A stretch of 64,000 nucleotides of DNA from Hymenobacter volaticus (GCF_022921055.1 NZ_CP095061.1:3883501-3947500), one strand, 5' to 3'. Shown: positions 36,257-45,282, numbered from the stretch's first letter. Numbers and translations: made by a program. The notes: a model not told the origin generated them from the sequence alone.

Positions 36257-36280
36257 AAATGCCGCCAAATGGCGGCATTT
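36257..36280 (-). terminator. Terminator ending the respiratory gene cluster
   Basis: Perfect 10-base arms, AAATGCCGCC at 36257-36266 and its complement at 36271-36280, with a four-base loop. Read on the minus strand it is followed by TTTTTG. It lies 26 bases after the DUF983 stop and just upstream of the histidine kinase, isolating the two units. Confidence 0.85.
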
Positions 36281-36305
36281 CCTATTTTCATTGGCATAGA
36301 CTTAT

Positions 36306-36704
36306 CTATGAAGGTGGCTCACTTATCAGAGTTGAATCGTAGCGGATACCGGCGAAGAAATAAAGCATCACCACCCGTGCGTAGCGGAAGAGCAACGGTG
36401 TCAACGCCACCACAATAACAGCCACCGCTGTGATATACACCCACACTGGCGGGTCATTGGCTAAATAGTATAAGAGTATGCCTGTAAGAAAGACTATACC
36501 CGTAGAGAAGCCATAGCTGATGTACATGGCGCCCCAGTAAAACCCTACCTCTGGCTCGTAATACTGACCACAAGCTACGCAGTCTTCATACATCTCATCG
36601 AACTTACGCAGATTCCACGCCGAGTACTTGAACAGCGGCCCGTGATGGCAGCGTGGGCACCTTTGGGCCACCATTGCCAACAGCGCAGAATCAACGGCTG
36701 CCAT
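36306..36704 (-). CDS. DUF983-family small membrane protein
   Basis: A 132-residue protein. A zinc-finger-like N-terminal part (RCPRCHHGPLF at residues 15-25, then CVACG at 42-46, two CxxC pairs) and EVGFYWGAMYISYGFSTG define DUF983. Two or three membrane helices follow. In many bacteria DUF983 genes lie next to cytochrome oxidase genes, and a role in oxidase assembly or metal handling is suspected but not proven. Here it closes the oxidase assembly unit; its start codon shares one base with the stop of the preceding small gene. Confidence 0.88.
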   Translation of the reverse strand: MAAVDSALLAMVAQRCPRCHHGPLFKYSAWNLRKFDEMYEDCVACGQYYEPEVGFYWGAMYISYGFSTGIVFLTGILLYYLANDPPVWVYITAVAVIVVALTPLLFRYARVVMLYFFAGIRYDSTLISEPPS

Positions 36705-36964
36705 TACTTGCTCATGGCTTTATTTCGAGGATGCGTGTTACGATACCAAAAATAGCCGACAGCTCCCATCAAGAGGTACGGAATGGCAGCCATGTATAAG
36801 ATGCCTTTATTTAAGCCCGAGAAATCGTAGCCATCCTTCTCTGTGCGTGATGATTCTACCTGCGTTTTGCACATAGTGCATTGCGCATTAACTGCCAAGG
36901 GAGCCAGGCTAAACAACAGGCCGAGCACCACTGCAAAAAACGAGTTTACTACTAGCTTCTTCAT
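36704..36964 (-). CDS. Small exported/membrane protein with a CTMC motif
   Basis: An 86-residue protein. A signal peptide ends VNAQ, immediately followed by CTMCKTQVE. One C-terminal membrane helix (LYMAAIPYLLMGAVGYFWY) follows. The two cysteines three residues apart on the outside suggest metal or redox chemistry. It lies between DUF420 and DUF983 in the oxidase assembly unit. I know of no named function; copper handling for the oxidase is a reasonable guess from context only. Confidence 0.75.
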   Translation of the reverse strand: MKKLVVNSFFAVVLGLLFSLAPLAVNAQCTMCKTQVESSRTEKDGYDFSGLNKGILYMAAIPYLLMGAVGYFWYRNTHPRNKAMSK

Positions 36965-37003
36965 ACTATTTCCAACAACGTAGGGTAAGCAAAGTTTCCT
37001 TGC

Positions 37004-37561
37004 CTAGGTGTAGTACGGCGAAATCATGAAATACACGATAACGCCTGTAACTGATACGTACAGCCACACCGGGAATGTCCAGCGAGCAATGCGACGGTGC
37101 TTCTCGAATTGCTGTGTGAGGGCAAAATAGAGTGTAAATAGCACCAAGCCCACCGTGACAATAGCCAGCGTGATATGAGTAAGCAACAAAAAGAAATACA
37201 CGTACCGAATAGCCCCCTCCCCGCCAAACTTGGTGCTGGCCTCCTGTGAGTGATATATCACATAGGAAATTAGAAAAAGAGAGCTAATCAGAAAGGCCGT
37301 ACCCATCATAGCACGGTGCTGCAACACTTGCTTGTTGCGGATGAACATATAGCCGACTACCAAGCAGATTGCAGTCAGCGAATTGAGCACTGCGTTCAGA
37401 GCAGGTAAAAATTTCACTTGTGCCCCGGGTATCCGGAAGGTTTCGGGGAAGTAGTAAAGTACGGCTACTACTAGCGGCACGGCCGCGGCCAATATGCCTA
37501 AGGTTACTTTGTACTTGGTGTAGTCGCCGGGTTCGAGAGCCGGCTTACTGATTGTGGTCAT
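37004..37561 (-). CDS. DUF420-family membrane protein
   Basis: A 185-residue inner-membrane protein with five helices, of the DUF420 family (related to CtaM, needed for aa3/caa3 oxidase assembly in Firmicutes). FLPALNAVLNSLTAICLVVG and NKQVLQHRAMMGTAFLIS near residues 50-90 are the family core; YFFLLLTHITLAIVTV and RRIARWTFPVWLYVSVTGV follow. His residues in these helices could bind metal or heme. Its start overlaps the end of the SCO gene by 17 bases, so the two are translationally linked. Context strongly supports an oxidase assembly role. Confidence 0.9.
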   Translation of the reverse strand: MTTISKPALEPGDYTKYKVTLGILAAAVPLVVAVLYYFPETFRIPGAQVKFLPALNAVLNSLTAICLVVGYMFIRNKQVLQHRAMMGTAFLISSLFLISYVIYHSQEASTKFGGEGAIRYVYFFLLLTHITLAIVTVGLVLFTLYFALTQQFEKHRRIARWTFPVWLYVSVTGVIVYFMISPYYT

Positions 37562-38210
37562 AAGTGTAGAGCAGCACGTTGATTTCCGTCATGAGGCGGT
37601 CCACATCTTTGGCCTTAGTACCATCGTAAATGCCGCGCACGCGCTTATCACGGTCTACGAGGTACAAGTTTTGGCTGTGCACGATACCTGGAGCCACACC
37701 ACTAGGAGCAGGCAGCCGAAACTCCTCGGTAACTAACCGGTAAATAGCCGATTTGTCACCAGTGAGAAAAAACCACTTCCCGGCAATAGCACCAAATTGT
37801 TCGGCATAACGCCCCAAAGCCGCCACCGAATCGTGAGCAGGGTCCACCGTATAGGAAACCAATTTTACGCGCGGTTCGTGCCGAAATTTCTCTTGTATCC
37901 GCGCCATTTGGCTGTTCATTTGAGGACAGGCGCCAGGGCAAGTGCTGTAAAAAAAATTAGCTATATACAAGCCATCGCCTAAATCCTTCTGCGAAATCGA
38001 GCGACCAGATTGCGAGGCCAATTGAAAATCAGCTACCCTATGAAAAACAGTATCGCGCCGCCACTTTCCCTCTACCAACGTCGAATCAACTCGGTCAGGC
38101 AAGAAAGTGGGCAGCGCGTAACGGTTGGCTCCGAACGTGTAGAGAAACACGAAAGCCAGTACTGGGACCAATAACATAAGGCCCAACAACAGGACGTGTT
38201 TGGGCCTCAT
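37545..38210 (-). CDS. SCO1/SenC-family copper chaperone
   Basis: A 221-residue membrane-anchored thioredoxin-fold protein that helps place copper in the CuA centre of oxidase subunit II. An N-terminal helix (HVLLLGLMLLVPVLAFVFLY) anchors it. The copper motif CPGACP (CxxxC) is in STCPGACPQM near residue 100. The conserved His is in TVDPAHDS near 143. The ATG at 38210 is chosen; an earlier in-frame start would overlap subunit IV by 60 bases. It lies four bases after the subunit IV stop. The redox role is established for the family. Confidence 0.93.
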   Translation of the reverse strand: MRPKHVLLLGLMLLVPVLAFVFLYTFGANRYALPTFLPDRVDSTLVEGKWRRDTVFHRVADFQLASQSGRSISQKDLGDGLYIANFFYSTCPGACPQMNSQMARIQEKFRHEPRVKLVSYTVDPAHDSVAALGRYAEQFGAIAGKWFFLTGDKSAIYRLVTEEFRLPAPSGVAPGIVHSQNLYLVDRDKRVRGIYDGTKAKDVDRLMTEINVLLYTYDHNQ

Positions 38211-38214
38211 GTAA

Positions 38215-38556
38215 TTAGTTGAAGGCGTTCTGGATGGCTTGGCCGCTGTATGTTCCTTCAGAAACCAGAGCAATCAGCAACCAAATGAGAAGCGCCATTG
38301 GGATAAGAACAGTCCAAATAAGCGCTTTCACTTCATGCTTCAAGTGCATGAACTCAGCCACGATGAAGAAGGCCTTGAAAATGGTCAGAATAATGAAAAT
38401 AGAGTTGCGAAGTGTGCTCGGATTCATCAAGAATACGAATACGAACTCCAGCGCCGTGATACCTACCAAGACAAAAAAGGTCTTCCAGATCCAAGCTACA
38501 TTTGGCTTTGGAATCTCCCCAGCTGGTACCGGTTCGGTGTTTGCGTGATTAGCCAT
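38215..38556 (-). CDS. Cytochrome c oxidase subunit IV family protein
   Basis: A 113-residue protein with three membrane helices after a polar N-terminus that has a Pro-rich stretch (EPVPAGEIPKPN). The middle helix carries LTIFKAFFIVAEFMHLKHEV, the characteristic FxHL segment of the bacterial cox subunit IV family. It is a small structural subunit of the oxidase. It lies downstream of subunit III across a 94-base gap with an imperfect inverted repeat and is followed immediately by SCO. Confidence 0.9.
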   Translation of the reverse strand: MANHANTEPVPAGEIPKPNVAWIWKTFFVLVGITALEFVFVFLMNPSTLRNSIFIILTIFKAFFIVAEFMHLKHEVKALIWTVLIPMALLIWLLIALVSEGTYSGQAIQNAFN

Positions 38557-38568
38557 TGGGTGAATGAT

Positions 38569-38660
38569 TTGATAATTGAATCATTAAATAGTTGGTTGCT
38601 CAACGGCCTGTCAAAACATCCAGCCCTTTAACAATTCAACTATTCGAAAATTAAACGAGG
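38569..38660. repeat. Imperfect inverted repeat between subunit III and subunit IV genes
   Basis: The left part (38569-38598) and the complement of the right part (38631-38656) share AATAGTTG with partial matches on both sides (AATTGAATCATTAAATAGTTG against AATTTTCGAATAGTTG). This is the weakest member of the intergenic repeat group listed in this window. Confidence 0.4.
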
Positions 38661-39430
38661 TAGAAGAAGGTGAAAACAAACACCCATACGAGGTCTACAA
38701 AGTGCCAGTAGAGGCCTACTTTCTCAACCATTTCGTAGTGCCCACGATTGTGAAAGGTATCGTTTGTGGTAGCGATGAAGCAGTAAACCAAAAGGCAAAC
38801 CCCTGAGAATACGTGCGTACCGTGGAAACCCGTAATGAAGAAGAACAGATCAGCGAATAGCACCGGACCATACTGATTCTGCGCTAGGTTGGCTCCATGA
38901 AACACAGATCCATCAGCCATCAGCGTGCCCTCCTCATGTCCACCGATGAAGTGGCTCCACTCCCAAGCCTGAGAACCAAGGAAAGTTGCGCCAAAAAGAA
39001 TAGTCCACAGCAACCACTTCTGCACATCCTGCTTGTCCATGCGGTGACCGGCTTCTACAGCCAATACCATCGTCACGGAGCTGAAGATCAGAATCATGGT
39101 CATTAAAGCCACAAACGCCAACGGCAACTCTGTTCCGTGCATGCCAGGGAAGGCATTGAACACTTGATCTGGAACAGGCCAGTAAGCCGTCGAGAACTTG
39201 AATGCTTTACCAGCGGCAGCGTCGAAAGCAGGGTAACGATGGCGAATCAGGCCGTACGTGGTCAGAAAAGCAGCGAACGTGAAAGCGTCCGACAGCAGAA
39301 AGAACCACATCATTAGCTTGCCATAGCTAGCTTTAAAGGGTTCGTTGCCACCGTCCCAGTTGCCGCTCCGAGGCCGATCAGTGGCGGAGGAGGCAGTGGT
39401 TTGGGGCTGCGTCGTGATAGTGGTGGACAT
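38651..39430 (-). CDS. coxC: Cytochrome c oxidase subunit III
   Basis: A 259-residue integral membrane subunit. A soluble Thr-rich N-terminus of about 30 residues is followed by seven helices. Family segments include ASYGKLMMWFFLLSDAFTFA, SSVTMVLAVEAGHRM, HGTHVFSGVCLLVYC and YYWHF-type ending GLYWHFVDLVWVFVFTFFYL. It stabilises the oxidase and borders the D-channel entry. A second subunit III-type gene lies just upstream; the 21-base spacing shows co-transcription. Confidence 0.92.
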   Translation of the reverse strand: MSTTITTQPQTTASSATDRPRSGNWDGGNEPFKASYGKLMMWFFLLSDAFTFAAFLTTYGLIRHRYPAFDAAAGKAFKFSTAYWPVPDQVFNAFPGMHGTELPLAFVALMTMILIFSSVTMVLAVEAGHRMDKQDVQKWLLWTILFGATFLGSQAWEWSHFIGGHEEGTLMADGSVFHGANLAQNQYGPVLFADLFFFITGFHGTHVFSGVCLLVYCFIATTNDTFHNRGHYEMVEKVGLYWHFVDLVWVFVFTFFYLV

Positions 39431-39451
39431 AGTGTGCGGGGTAAGACGAAA

Positions 39452-40045
39452 CTAGTGGTTCAAAAGTAGGAACAAATACAAGTACAACCAAAGCCCGCCG
39501 AGGAAGTGCCAGAAGATGGTCACGTTACCAATAGAGAGCATCTGCCGCGAATGCACTTGATAGTTAAAGCTTTTGCGTAATACGCGCAGCAAAAAAATCA
39601 GCCCGGTAATTAAGTGAAAAGCGTGTACTCCCATCAGTACGTACAGGAATGAGCCCGACGGATTAGCATCAACGCCACCGAAGTGAATCTTGTTACGCAC
39701 TAGTTCGCCCCACACATTCCACTGGCCTACTAAAAATACGAGGCCAAGTACAAAAGTGATTAGAATACCTATCTGCACACGACGCAATTCGTCTTTGCGT
39801 GCTGAAGCATAGGCCCACTGAATGCTGGCACTGCTTAGAAGAATAATGATGCTGGTGTACAGCAGACCATGTGGTAGATCAAACTCCAACCAGTTACCTT
39901 CTTCGCGCCGCACAATGTAGGCGCTAGTATAGGCAGCAAATATCATTGTGCTGCTTACCATCATGAGCCAGAGTAGCACACGCAATGGATGGGTTCCAAT
40001 GGCGGGCTCTCGGTCTTTAAGAATCTCTAATTCTGAGGAATGCAT
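39452..40045 (-). CDS. Second cytochrome c oxidase subunit III-type protein
   Basis: A 197-residue heme-copper oxidase subunit III-like protein with five helices, shorter than its neighbour. It has VHAFHLITGLIFLL (the HxFH segment of subunit III) and ends with TIFWHFLGGLWLYLYLFLL, the usual C-terminal helix. Paired subunit III genes are usual in Bacteroidota oxidase clusters. Whether both are present in one complex cannot be decided from sequence. It is preceded by heme O synthase after 103 bases. Confidence 0.88.
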   Translation of the reverse strand: MHSSELEILKDREPAIGTHPLRVLLWLMMVSSTMIFAAYTSAYIVRREEGNWLEFDLPHGLLYTSIIILLSSASIQWAYASARKDELRRVQIGILITFVLGLVFLVGQWNVWGELVRNKIHFGGVDANPSGSFLYVLMGVHAFHLITGLIFLLRVLRKSFNYQVHSRQMLSIGNVTIFWHFLGGLWLYLYLFLLLNH

Positions 40046-40148
40046 GGCAGAAAATTGTATGTTTTTGAGCGACGCTCAGCTTATATGAAACACTCGCAGC
40101 GGAAATGTAGTTTGCATTTTCCTCACATCTCCACTGATTTTTCTCGGC

Positions 40149-41000
40149 TTACATCTTGTCAAGAACCAGCGCGATTTGCACGATGGGCAGATATAAAAAA
40201 GAACCAAACATGATCCGCATAGCTGCCTTTTTAGTGCAAGTACGCATCAAGTAAAGCGTCTGCATCAAGAACAATACCCCACAAAGAACAGCAATCAAAG
40301 CTGACGTTTTACCTGCCATGTTAAATTGCAGAGGCAGCAAGCTTAGTGGAATAAGCAGCAACGTATAGGTCATGATCTGGAAAGCAGTGCGTAGGTCCTT
40401 TTGGCCCGGAGATGGGAGCATCTTAAATCCAGCGGCTTTGTAATCGTCATCAAGCACCCAAGCAATAGCCCAAAAGTGAGGAAACTGCCACATGAATTGA
40501 ATACCAAACAACACCCACGCTTCAGGCCCTAAGATGCCGGTGGCGGCTACGTAGCCGATAAGAGGCGGCATACCTCCCGGAATAGCTCCCACTGCCACAC
40601 AAATCGGCGAAATGGTCTTTAGAGGGGTGTAAATGAAGCCATAGAGTATGAGCGAAATCAATGACAGCGCCGCTGCTAATGGGTTAAAGTAATAGGTTAA
40701 TATGCCTAGCCCCACTACACCCATTATTACCGTAAATACCCACGCCTCAGTGACACTTAGGACACCTTGTGGCAAAGGGCGTTTAGCTGTTCGCTTCATC
40801 AGTTTATCGAGATCTATCTCGTAAATCTGATTGATAGTATTAGCTGCTCCCGTTACGGCCAGCCCACCTACCATTACAAGCAGTGCTTTACCCCAATCGA
40901 AAGCTTGGACTCCGAGCAGGTACCCGATGGCGCTTGAAAAAGCTACCGTCAGCGCCAACCGGAATTTTATTAACTGAAAATATGCCCTGGCTTTGGTCAT
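40149..41000 (-). CDS. cyoE: Protoheme IX farnesyltransferase (heme O synthase)
   Basis: A 283-residue polyprenyltransferase with nine helices that attaches a farnesyl group to heme b, making heme O. The prenyl diphosphate motif is NQIYEIDLDKLMKRTAKRPL near residues 67-86; the second motif DDDYKAAGF lies near 190. The ATG at 41000 (MTKARAYFQLIKFR) is chosen because it fits the family N-terminus and avoids overlap with ctaA; an in-frame ATG at 41108 would overlap ctaA by 56 bases. Product heme O is the substrate of CtaA encoded just upstream. Confidence 0.95.
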   Translation of the reverse strand: MTKARAYFQLIKFRLALTVAFSSAIGYLLGVQAFDWGKALLVMVGGLAVTGAANTINQIYEIDLDKLMKRTAKRPLPQGVLSVTEAWVFTVIMGVVGLGILTYYFNPLAAALSLISLILYGFIYTPLKTISPICVAVGAIPGGMPPLIGYVAATGILGPEAWVLFGIQFMWQFPHFWAIAWVLDDDYKAAGFKMLPSPGQKDLRTAFQIMTYTLLLIPLSLLPLQFNMAGKTSALIAVLCGVLFLMQTLYLMRTCTKKAAMRIMFGSFLYLPIVQIALVLDKM

Positions 41001-41052
41001 CAGTGGGTAAAACAACGCAACCGGCGGATAGACTCCGAACCGGGCCGCAAAG

Positions 41053-42138
41053 TTACGCAACAACACTTGCATAAGCGGCCTGTGGTTGCGTTTTAGCTTG
41101 GCGAGCATAGCGGATAATTGTCAAGAACTGTGCACCAAACAAAATAGTAGCTACTGTAAGGTGTACAGGTTGTACGGTAGCAGGAAGCGCTAAGTAAGCC
41201 AACGTAACTCCCGCTAGTATTTCCAGTCCAAGTAGTCCCATTGTTACGGTAACTAAGCGCTGTAGCTGTGCATTTCGGGTTTGGTACAACTGATACCCTA
41301 TGTATACATTGAGCACAAGTAGTATCAGTGAAAAAGAGCGATGTATTTTGAAGATGTTGCCCAACTGATCTATCCAACCCACCCGGTTTAGATAATTAGC
41401 AGCCGTGGCTACTACATCTACTTGCTCTCGAACTTGAGTGCCAAGGACGATCTGCCCAAAGGTCAACAAAGTAGTCAGCCAAAGGAGTGGCAGTAGCTTA
41501 TTAGGAAGAACTTTCTGCCCTAACACCAAATCACCCTGCCCCTGCTGTGAGCGATCAACAGCATAAATCAGCATGGCTACAATCAGCAAGGCCAAGGCCA
41601 TATGCACCGTCACAAGTTCCGGCAGAAGATTAGTAGACACCACTAGAGATCCTAACCACCCTTGAAAGCCAGTGAGCAAAAAGGAGGCAAAAGCCAGCCA
41701 AAACACAACTCGGTCACGCCGCCAATAAGGCAGTGCCAATACAACTGTCAAAAAAATGAATACCCCAATCAAGGCTCCCAGCAACCGGTTTACATATTCA
41801 ATCCAAGTTTTTGTGGCATTGAAATCTGTTTCGATAAATTGAGTGGGATGCGCGAATATCTGGCTTGCTACCTGCTTAAAGCCGAGACGCTCTAAAGTTT
41901 TAGCCAGTTTCTGATTCTTAGCAACGCGCTGTGCAGTGTATATCTCTTTGTAACCAGCAGGCAGTTCACTCACTTGCGTTGGTGGAACCCATGTACCAAA
42001 ACATTTAGGCCAATCGGGGCACCCCATGCCTGATCCAGTACTTCTAACAATTCCCCCTACTAGAATCAGCAGATACACAGATACCACTGTCAGGATGCCA
42101 AAAAACCGAAAGCGGCGTACAAAAGCAGGTTGAGTCAT
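41053..42138 (-). CDS. ctaA: Heme A synthase (COX15/CtaA type)
   Basis: A 361-residue membrane enzyme with eight helices that oxidises heme O to heme A for the oxidase. The opening VGGIVRSTGSGMGCPDWPKC is the standard family motif with two cysteines; conserved His residues can be read in VTVHMALALLI and in IHRSFSLILL (heme ligands in the family). The gene follows a terminator placed after subunit I, so it starts a separate transcription unit with cyoE and the subunit III genes. Confidence 0.95.
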   Translation of the reverse strand: MTQPAFVRRFRFFGILTVVSVYLLILVGGIVRSTGSGMGCPDWPKCFGTWVPPTQVSELPAGYKEIYTAQRVAKNQKLAKTLERLGFKQVASQIFAHPTQFIETDFNATKTWIEYVNRLLGALIGVFIFLTVVLALPYWRRDRVVFWLAFASFLLTGFQGWLGSLVVSTNLLPELVTVHMALALLIVAMLIYAVDRSQQGQGDLVLGQKVLPNKLLPLLWLTTLLTFGQIVLGTQVREQVDVVATAANYLNRVGWIDQLGNIFKIHRSFSLILLVLNVYIGYQLYQTRNAQLQRLVTVTMGLLGLEILAGVTLAYLALPATVQPVHLTVATILFGAQFLTIIRYARQAKTQPQAAYASVVA

Positions 42139-42251
42139 TTGGTATTTCTTATTGCTACTGTTGACATATAAGTAACAGCGAACATCAGCTTTTGGTGTCG
42201 ATTATTGCCTTTAACTACACAATTCGTGTTGGCAGACCCTAGGGTAAAACA

Positions 42252-42283
42252 AAACGGGCCGCCGTAAGTACAGCGGCCCGTTT
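42252..42283 (-). terminator. Terminator after oxidase subunit I
   Basis: AAACGGGCCGC at 42252-42262 pairs perfectly with 42273-42283 across a ten-base loop. On the minus strand it is followed by a T-rich stretch (TTTTGTTTT). It divides the act/coxBA operon from the ctaA-cyoE-cox assembly operon. Confidence 0.85.
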
Positions 42284-42305
42284 AGGGAGTTCTTAGCAAA
42301 AACAA

Positions 42306-44183
42306 TTACTCATTCTCGTTCTCGTAGGGCAAATTCGAAGACTGAGTTTTCGAATAAGGTACGTTCTGCGGAATAAAGTCTTCTACTGCTCCAGGCTTGC
42401 TATAGTCATAAGGCCAACGGTATACAGCAGGAATTTCGCCAGGCCAGTTACCGTGACCAGGTACTACCGGTGTAGTCCACTCTAGCGTAGTAGAACGCCA
42501 AGGGTTTTCTGTGGCCCGACGGCCACGGAAGATGCTGTAGAAGAAGTTGAAGACAAAAATGAACTGAGCGAAAAATGCCAAGATGGCGGCAATCGAGATG
42601 AACTTGTTCAAGTCAGCGAACTGGCTGAACATCTCGAAACCAGTCCATGCATAGTAGCGGCGGGGGAAACCGGCGATACCTACATAGTGCATTGGCAAGA
42701 ACACCAAGTAAACACCGATGAAAGTAAGCCAGAAGTGGATGTAGCCAAGCTTCTCATCCATCATGCGGCCGAACATCTTCGGGAACCAATGATACACTCC
42801 TGCAAACAAACCAAAGAACGCTGAGCTACCCATTACTAAGTGGAAGTGAGCTACCACGAAATAGGTGTTGTGCATCTGAATATCAAGAGCGGCGTTTCCA
42901 AGGATGATACCTGTCAGACCACCTGAAATGAACAGCGACACGAAACCAATGGAGAACAACATGGCCGAAGTAAAGCGGATGTTACCACGCCATAAGGTAG
43001 CTAGCCAGTTAAAAGTCTTCACAGCCGAAGGCACCGCAATGATGAGCGTCAAGAACATGAACACTGAGCCCAGGAACGGATTCATACCTGTCACGAACAT
43101 GTGGTGAGCCCATACAACGAAAGAGAGCAAGGAGATACCGAGCAGCGAACCAATCATAGCACGGTAGCCGAAGATAGGCTTACGAGAGTTTGTAGCCAGA
43201 ATCTCTGATACCATGCCCATAGCGGGCATGATCACGATATACACCTCAGGGTGACCCAAGAACCAGAACAAATGCTGAAACAGAATGGGGCTACCACCCG
43301 TGTTAGGCAACGCCTGACCAGCAATGTAGATGTCGGATAGGAAGAAGCTGGTACCGAAGCTACGGTCGAAGATGAGCAGCAACGCGGCTGAGAACAGCAC
43401 TGGGAAAGCAAGCAATCCAAGAATAGCCGTGAGGAAAAACGCCCAAATTGTGAGCGGCAACTTGCTCATGCTCATGCCGCGGGTACGCAGGTTGATTACG
43501 GTAGTGATGTAGTTAACTCCACCAAGCAACTGCGATACGATAAACAATGCCATCGACACTAACCACATCGTCATGCCCATGCCAGAACCAGGGATAGCCT
43601 GAGGCAATGCGCTTAACGGCGGATAGATAGTCCAACCAGCTGCAGCCGGGCCAGTTTCCAAGAAAATAGACAAGAACATAATAACGCTCGACGTAAAGAA
43701 GAACCAATACGAGAGCATGTTCATAAAGCCTGAAGCCATGTCACGGGCTCCAACTTGCAGCGGAATCAGGAAGTTAGAAAACGTACCAGAGAGACCCGCC
43801 GTCAGCACAAAGAATACCATGATGGTACCGTGCATCGTCACCAACGAGAGATAAAACTCTGGATTCAGCTTACCAGCCTCTACCCATTTGCCTAACACTG
43901 GTGTCAACCATGCCATTGTTGACTCGGGCCAGCCGAGTTGCAAACGGAAAATGCTGGACAAAGTACCACCTAGAATAGCCCAGAAAATACCTGTAATCAG
44001 GAACTGCTTGGCAATTACTTTGTGGTCGGTGCTAAATACATACTTGAACAGCCAATGCTGATCGTGATGGTGGTCGTCATGTAGCGCATGCTCATGGTGT
44101 GTGGTACTCGGTTCAGTTACACCGATACCCCCTTGCACCTGCGCTTGATTAGGAAGATTAGCAGCCATATATGGAGCGTGCAA
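42306..44183 (-). CDS. coxA: Cytochrome c oxidase subunit I (aa3-type)
   Basis: A 625-residue catalytic subunit holding heme a and the heme a3/CuB centre, where oxygen is reduced to water and protons are pumped. The His-rich N-terminus precedes twelve or more helices. Ligand and channel motifs can be read: LVTMHGTIMVFFVL (heme a ligand His), FWFLGHPEVYIVIMP (CuB His, Tyr and the channel Glu), VVWAHHMFVTGMNP (two CuB His) and NTYFVVAHFHLVMGS (heme a3 and heme a His). These are A-family features. Only 14 bases separate it from the subunit II gene. Confidence 0.97.
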   Translation of the reverse strand: MHAPYMAANLPNQAQVQGGIGVTEPSTTHHEHALHDDHHHDQHWLFKYVFSTDHKVIAKQFLITGIFWAILGGTLSSIFRLQLGWPESTMAWLTPVLGKWVEAGKLNPEFYLSLVTMHGTIMVFFVLTAGLSGTFSNFLIPLQVGARDMASGFMNMLSYWFFFTSSVIMFLSIFLETGPAAAGWTIYPPLSALPQAIPGSGMGMTMWLVSMALFIVSQLLGGVNYITTVINLRTRGMSMSKLPLTIWAFFLTAILGLLAFPVLFSAALLLIFDRSFGTSFFLSDIYIAGQALPNTGGSPILFQHLFWFLGHPEVYIVIMPAMGMVSEILATNSRKPIFGYRAMIGSLLGISLLSFVVWAHHMFVTGMNPFLGSVFMFLTLIIAVPSAVKTFNWLATLWRGNIRFTSAMLFSIGFVSLFISGGLTGIILGNAALDIQMHNTYFVVAHFHLVMGSSAFFGLFAGVYHWFPKMFGRMMDEKLGYIHFWLTFIGVYLVFLPMHYVGIAGFPRRYYAWTGFEMFSQFADLNKFISIAAILAFFAQFIFVFNFFYSIFRGRRATENPWRSTTLEWTTPVVPGHGNWPGEIPAVYRWPYDYSKPGAVEDFIPQNVPYSKTQSSNLPYENENE

Positions 44184-44197
44184 TTAACTAAGTGAAA

Positions 44198-45259
44198 TTA
44201 TAGCGAAGCTTTAGTAGCAGGCATAGCTACCGCGGCAGCCGCCTCCTTTACAACCAGCTTTTCTTCCTTCTGTTTGAAAGAAGCCAATACATCTGGGTTT
44301 TGCTCAGAGAAGGACTTCTGCTGAGCATACCAGGCCACATAATCGTCTGGCTCGTCTACTACAATGGTGAATTTCATTGCAAAGTGCCCACGGCCGCAAA
44401 TTTGATTGCAAGCAAGCTCATAGTTGAACTTTGGGTTGCCTAATTGGGCCCGCATCTCATCAGTTGACTTTGTAGGCGTAAACCAAAATTTGGTTGGCAT
44501 ACCAGGCACAGCGTACATCTGTACCCGGAAGTGAGGCATGTACACAGCATGCAATACATCGCGCGAGCGAATCTTCAGCAAAACGGGGTGACCCTTTGGT
44601 ACGTGAATTTCACCGGGCACAAAGTCATCAAGACCAGCTTTATCTGAGAGATCAAAGCCAAATTCGTTGGTAGCGTCAATAAGACGGTAGTTTACAACTC
44701 CAAGCTTCATGTCGCGGCCAGGGTAGCGCACCAACCAGTTGAACTGTTTGCCCATTACTTCTAACACAACAGCATCTTTAGGCGCTGGACCAGTAATACG
44801 AGTCCACTCTTTCCAACCAGCGAAAACCAATGCAGCCATCACGATGGCCGGAATTACCGTCCAGATGATCTCGATCTTGTTATTGTGCGGGAAGAAGTAT
44901 GCACGACGTCCTTCCTGATGCTGATACTTATAAGAGTATACAAACAGCAAGACTTGAGTCAAGACAAACACAATCCCGATGATAATCATTGTGGTCCAAA
45001 ACATCCGCTCCGTGGCATGGCCATGAACAGAAGCAATGGGTGGATTCATCTTGTCATAGTTGTCGCCAAACGACCAAGCGAAGGCGGCACCACCTACGAC
45101 CATGAATACAAGCATCAATATTCCGTTTACACGGTTACTAGTGCCAAACTCGCGAGCTGAACTACCAGAAAAAATTGAAGTCAGAATCTGGAGCCGAAAC
45201 AGTAGGCCAAATACGACCAGCAACAACACCAGCACCAACAAAATACTAAGAGCAGTCAT
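44198..45259 (-). CDS. coxB: Cytochrome c oxidase subunit II with CuA domain
   Basis: A 353-residue subunit that receives electrons at the two-copper CuA centre. There is an N-terminal helix and three further hydrophobic segments up to residue 150. The CuA cupredoxin domain holds His237 (VLHAVYMPH), Cys284, Cys288, His292 and Met295 (CNQICGRGHFAM). Gln286 stands where many homologues have Glu, but that residue binds copper by its backbone. The protein ends about 50 residues after the CuA motif with no CxxCH, so it lacks the fused cytochrome c of caa3 oxidases. Confidence 0.96.
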   Translation of the reverse strand: MTALSILLVLVLLLVVFGLLFRLQILTSIFSGSSAREFGTSNRVNGILMLVFMVVGGAAFAWSFGDNYDKMNPPIASVHGHATERMFWTTMIIIGIVFVLTQVLLFVYSYKYQHQEGRRAYFFPHNNKIEIIWTVIPAIVMAALVFAGWKEWTRITGPAPKDAVVLEVMGKQFNWLVRYPGRDMKLGVVNYRLIDATNEFGFDLSDKAGLDDFVPGEIHVPKGHPVLLKIRSRDVLHAVYMPHFRVQMYAVPGMPTKFWFTPTKSTDEMRAQLGNPKFNYELACNQICGRGHFAMKFTIVVDEPDDYVAWYAQQKSFSEQNPDVLASFKQKEEKLVVKEAAAAVAMPATKASL

Positions 45260-45282
45260 TCTGTAGAAATTAGAAGAGGGAA

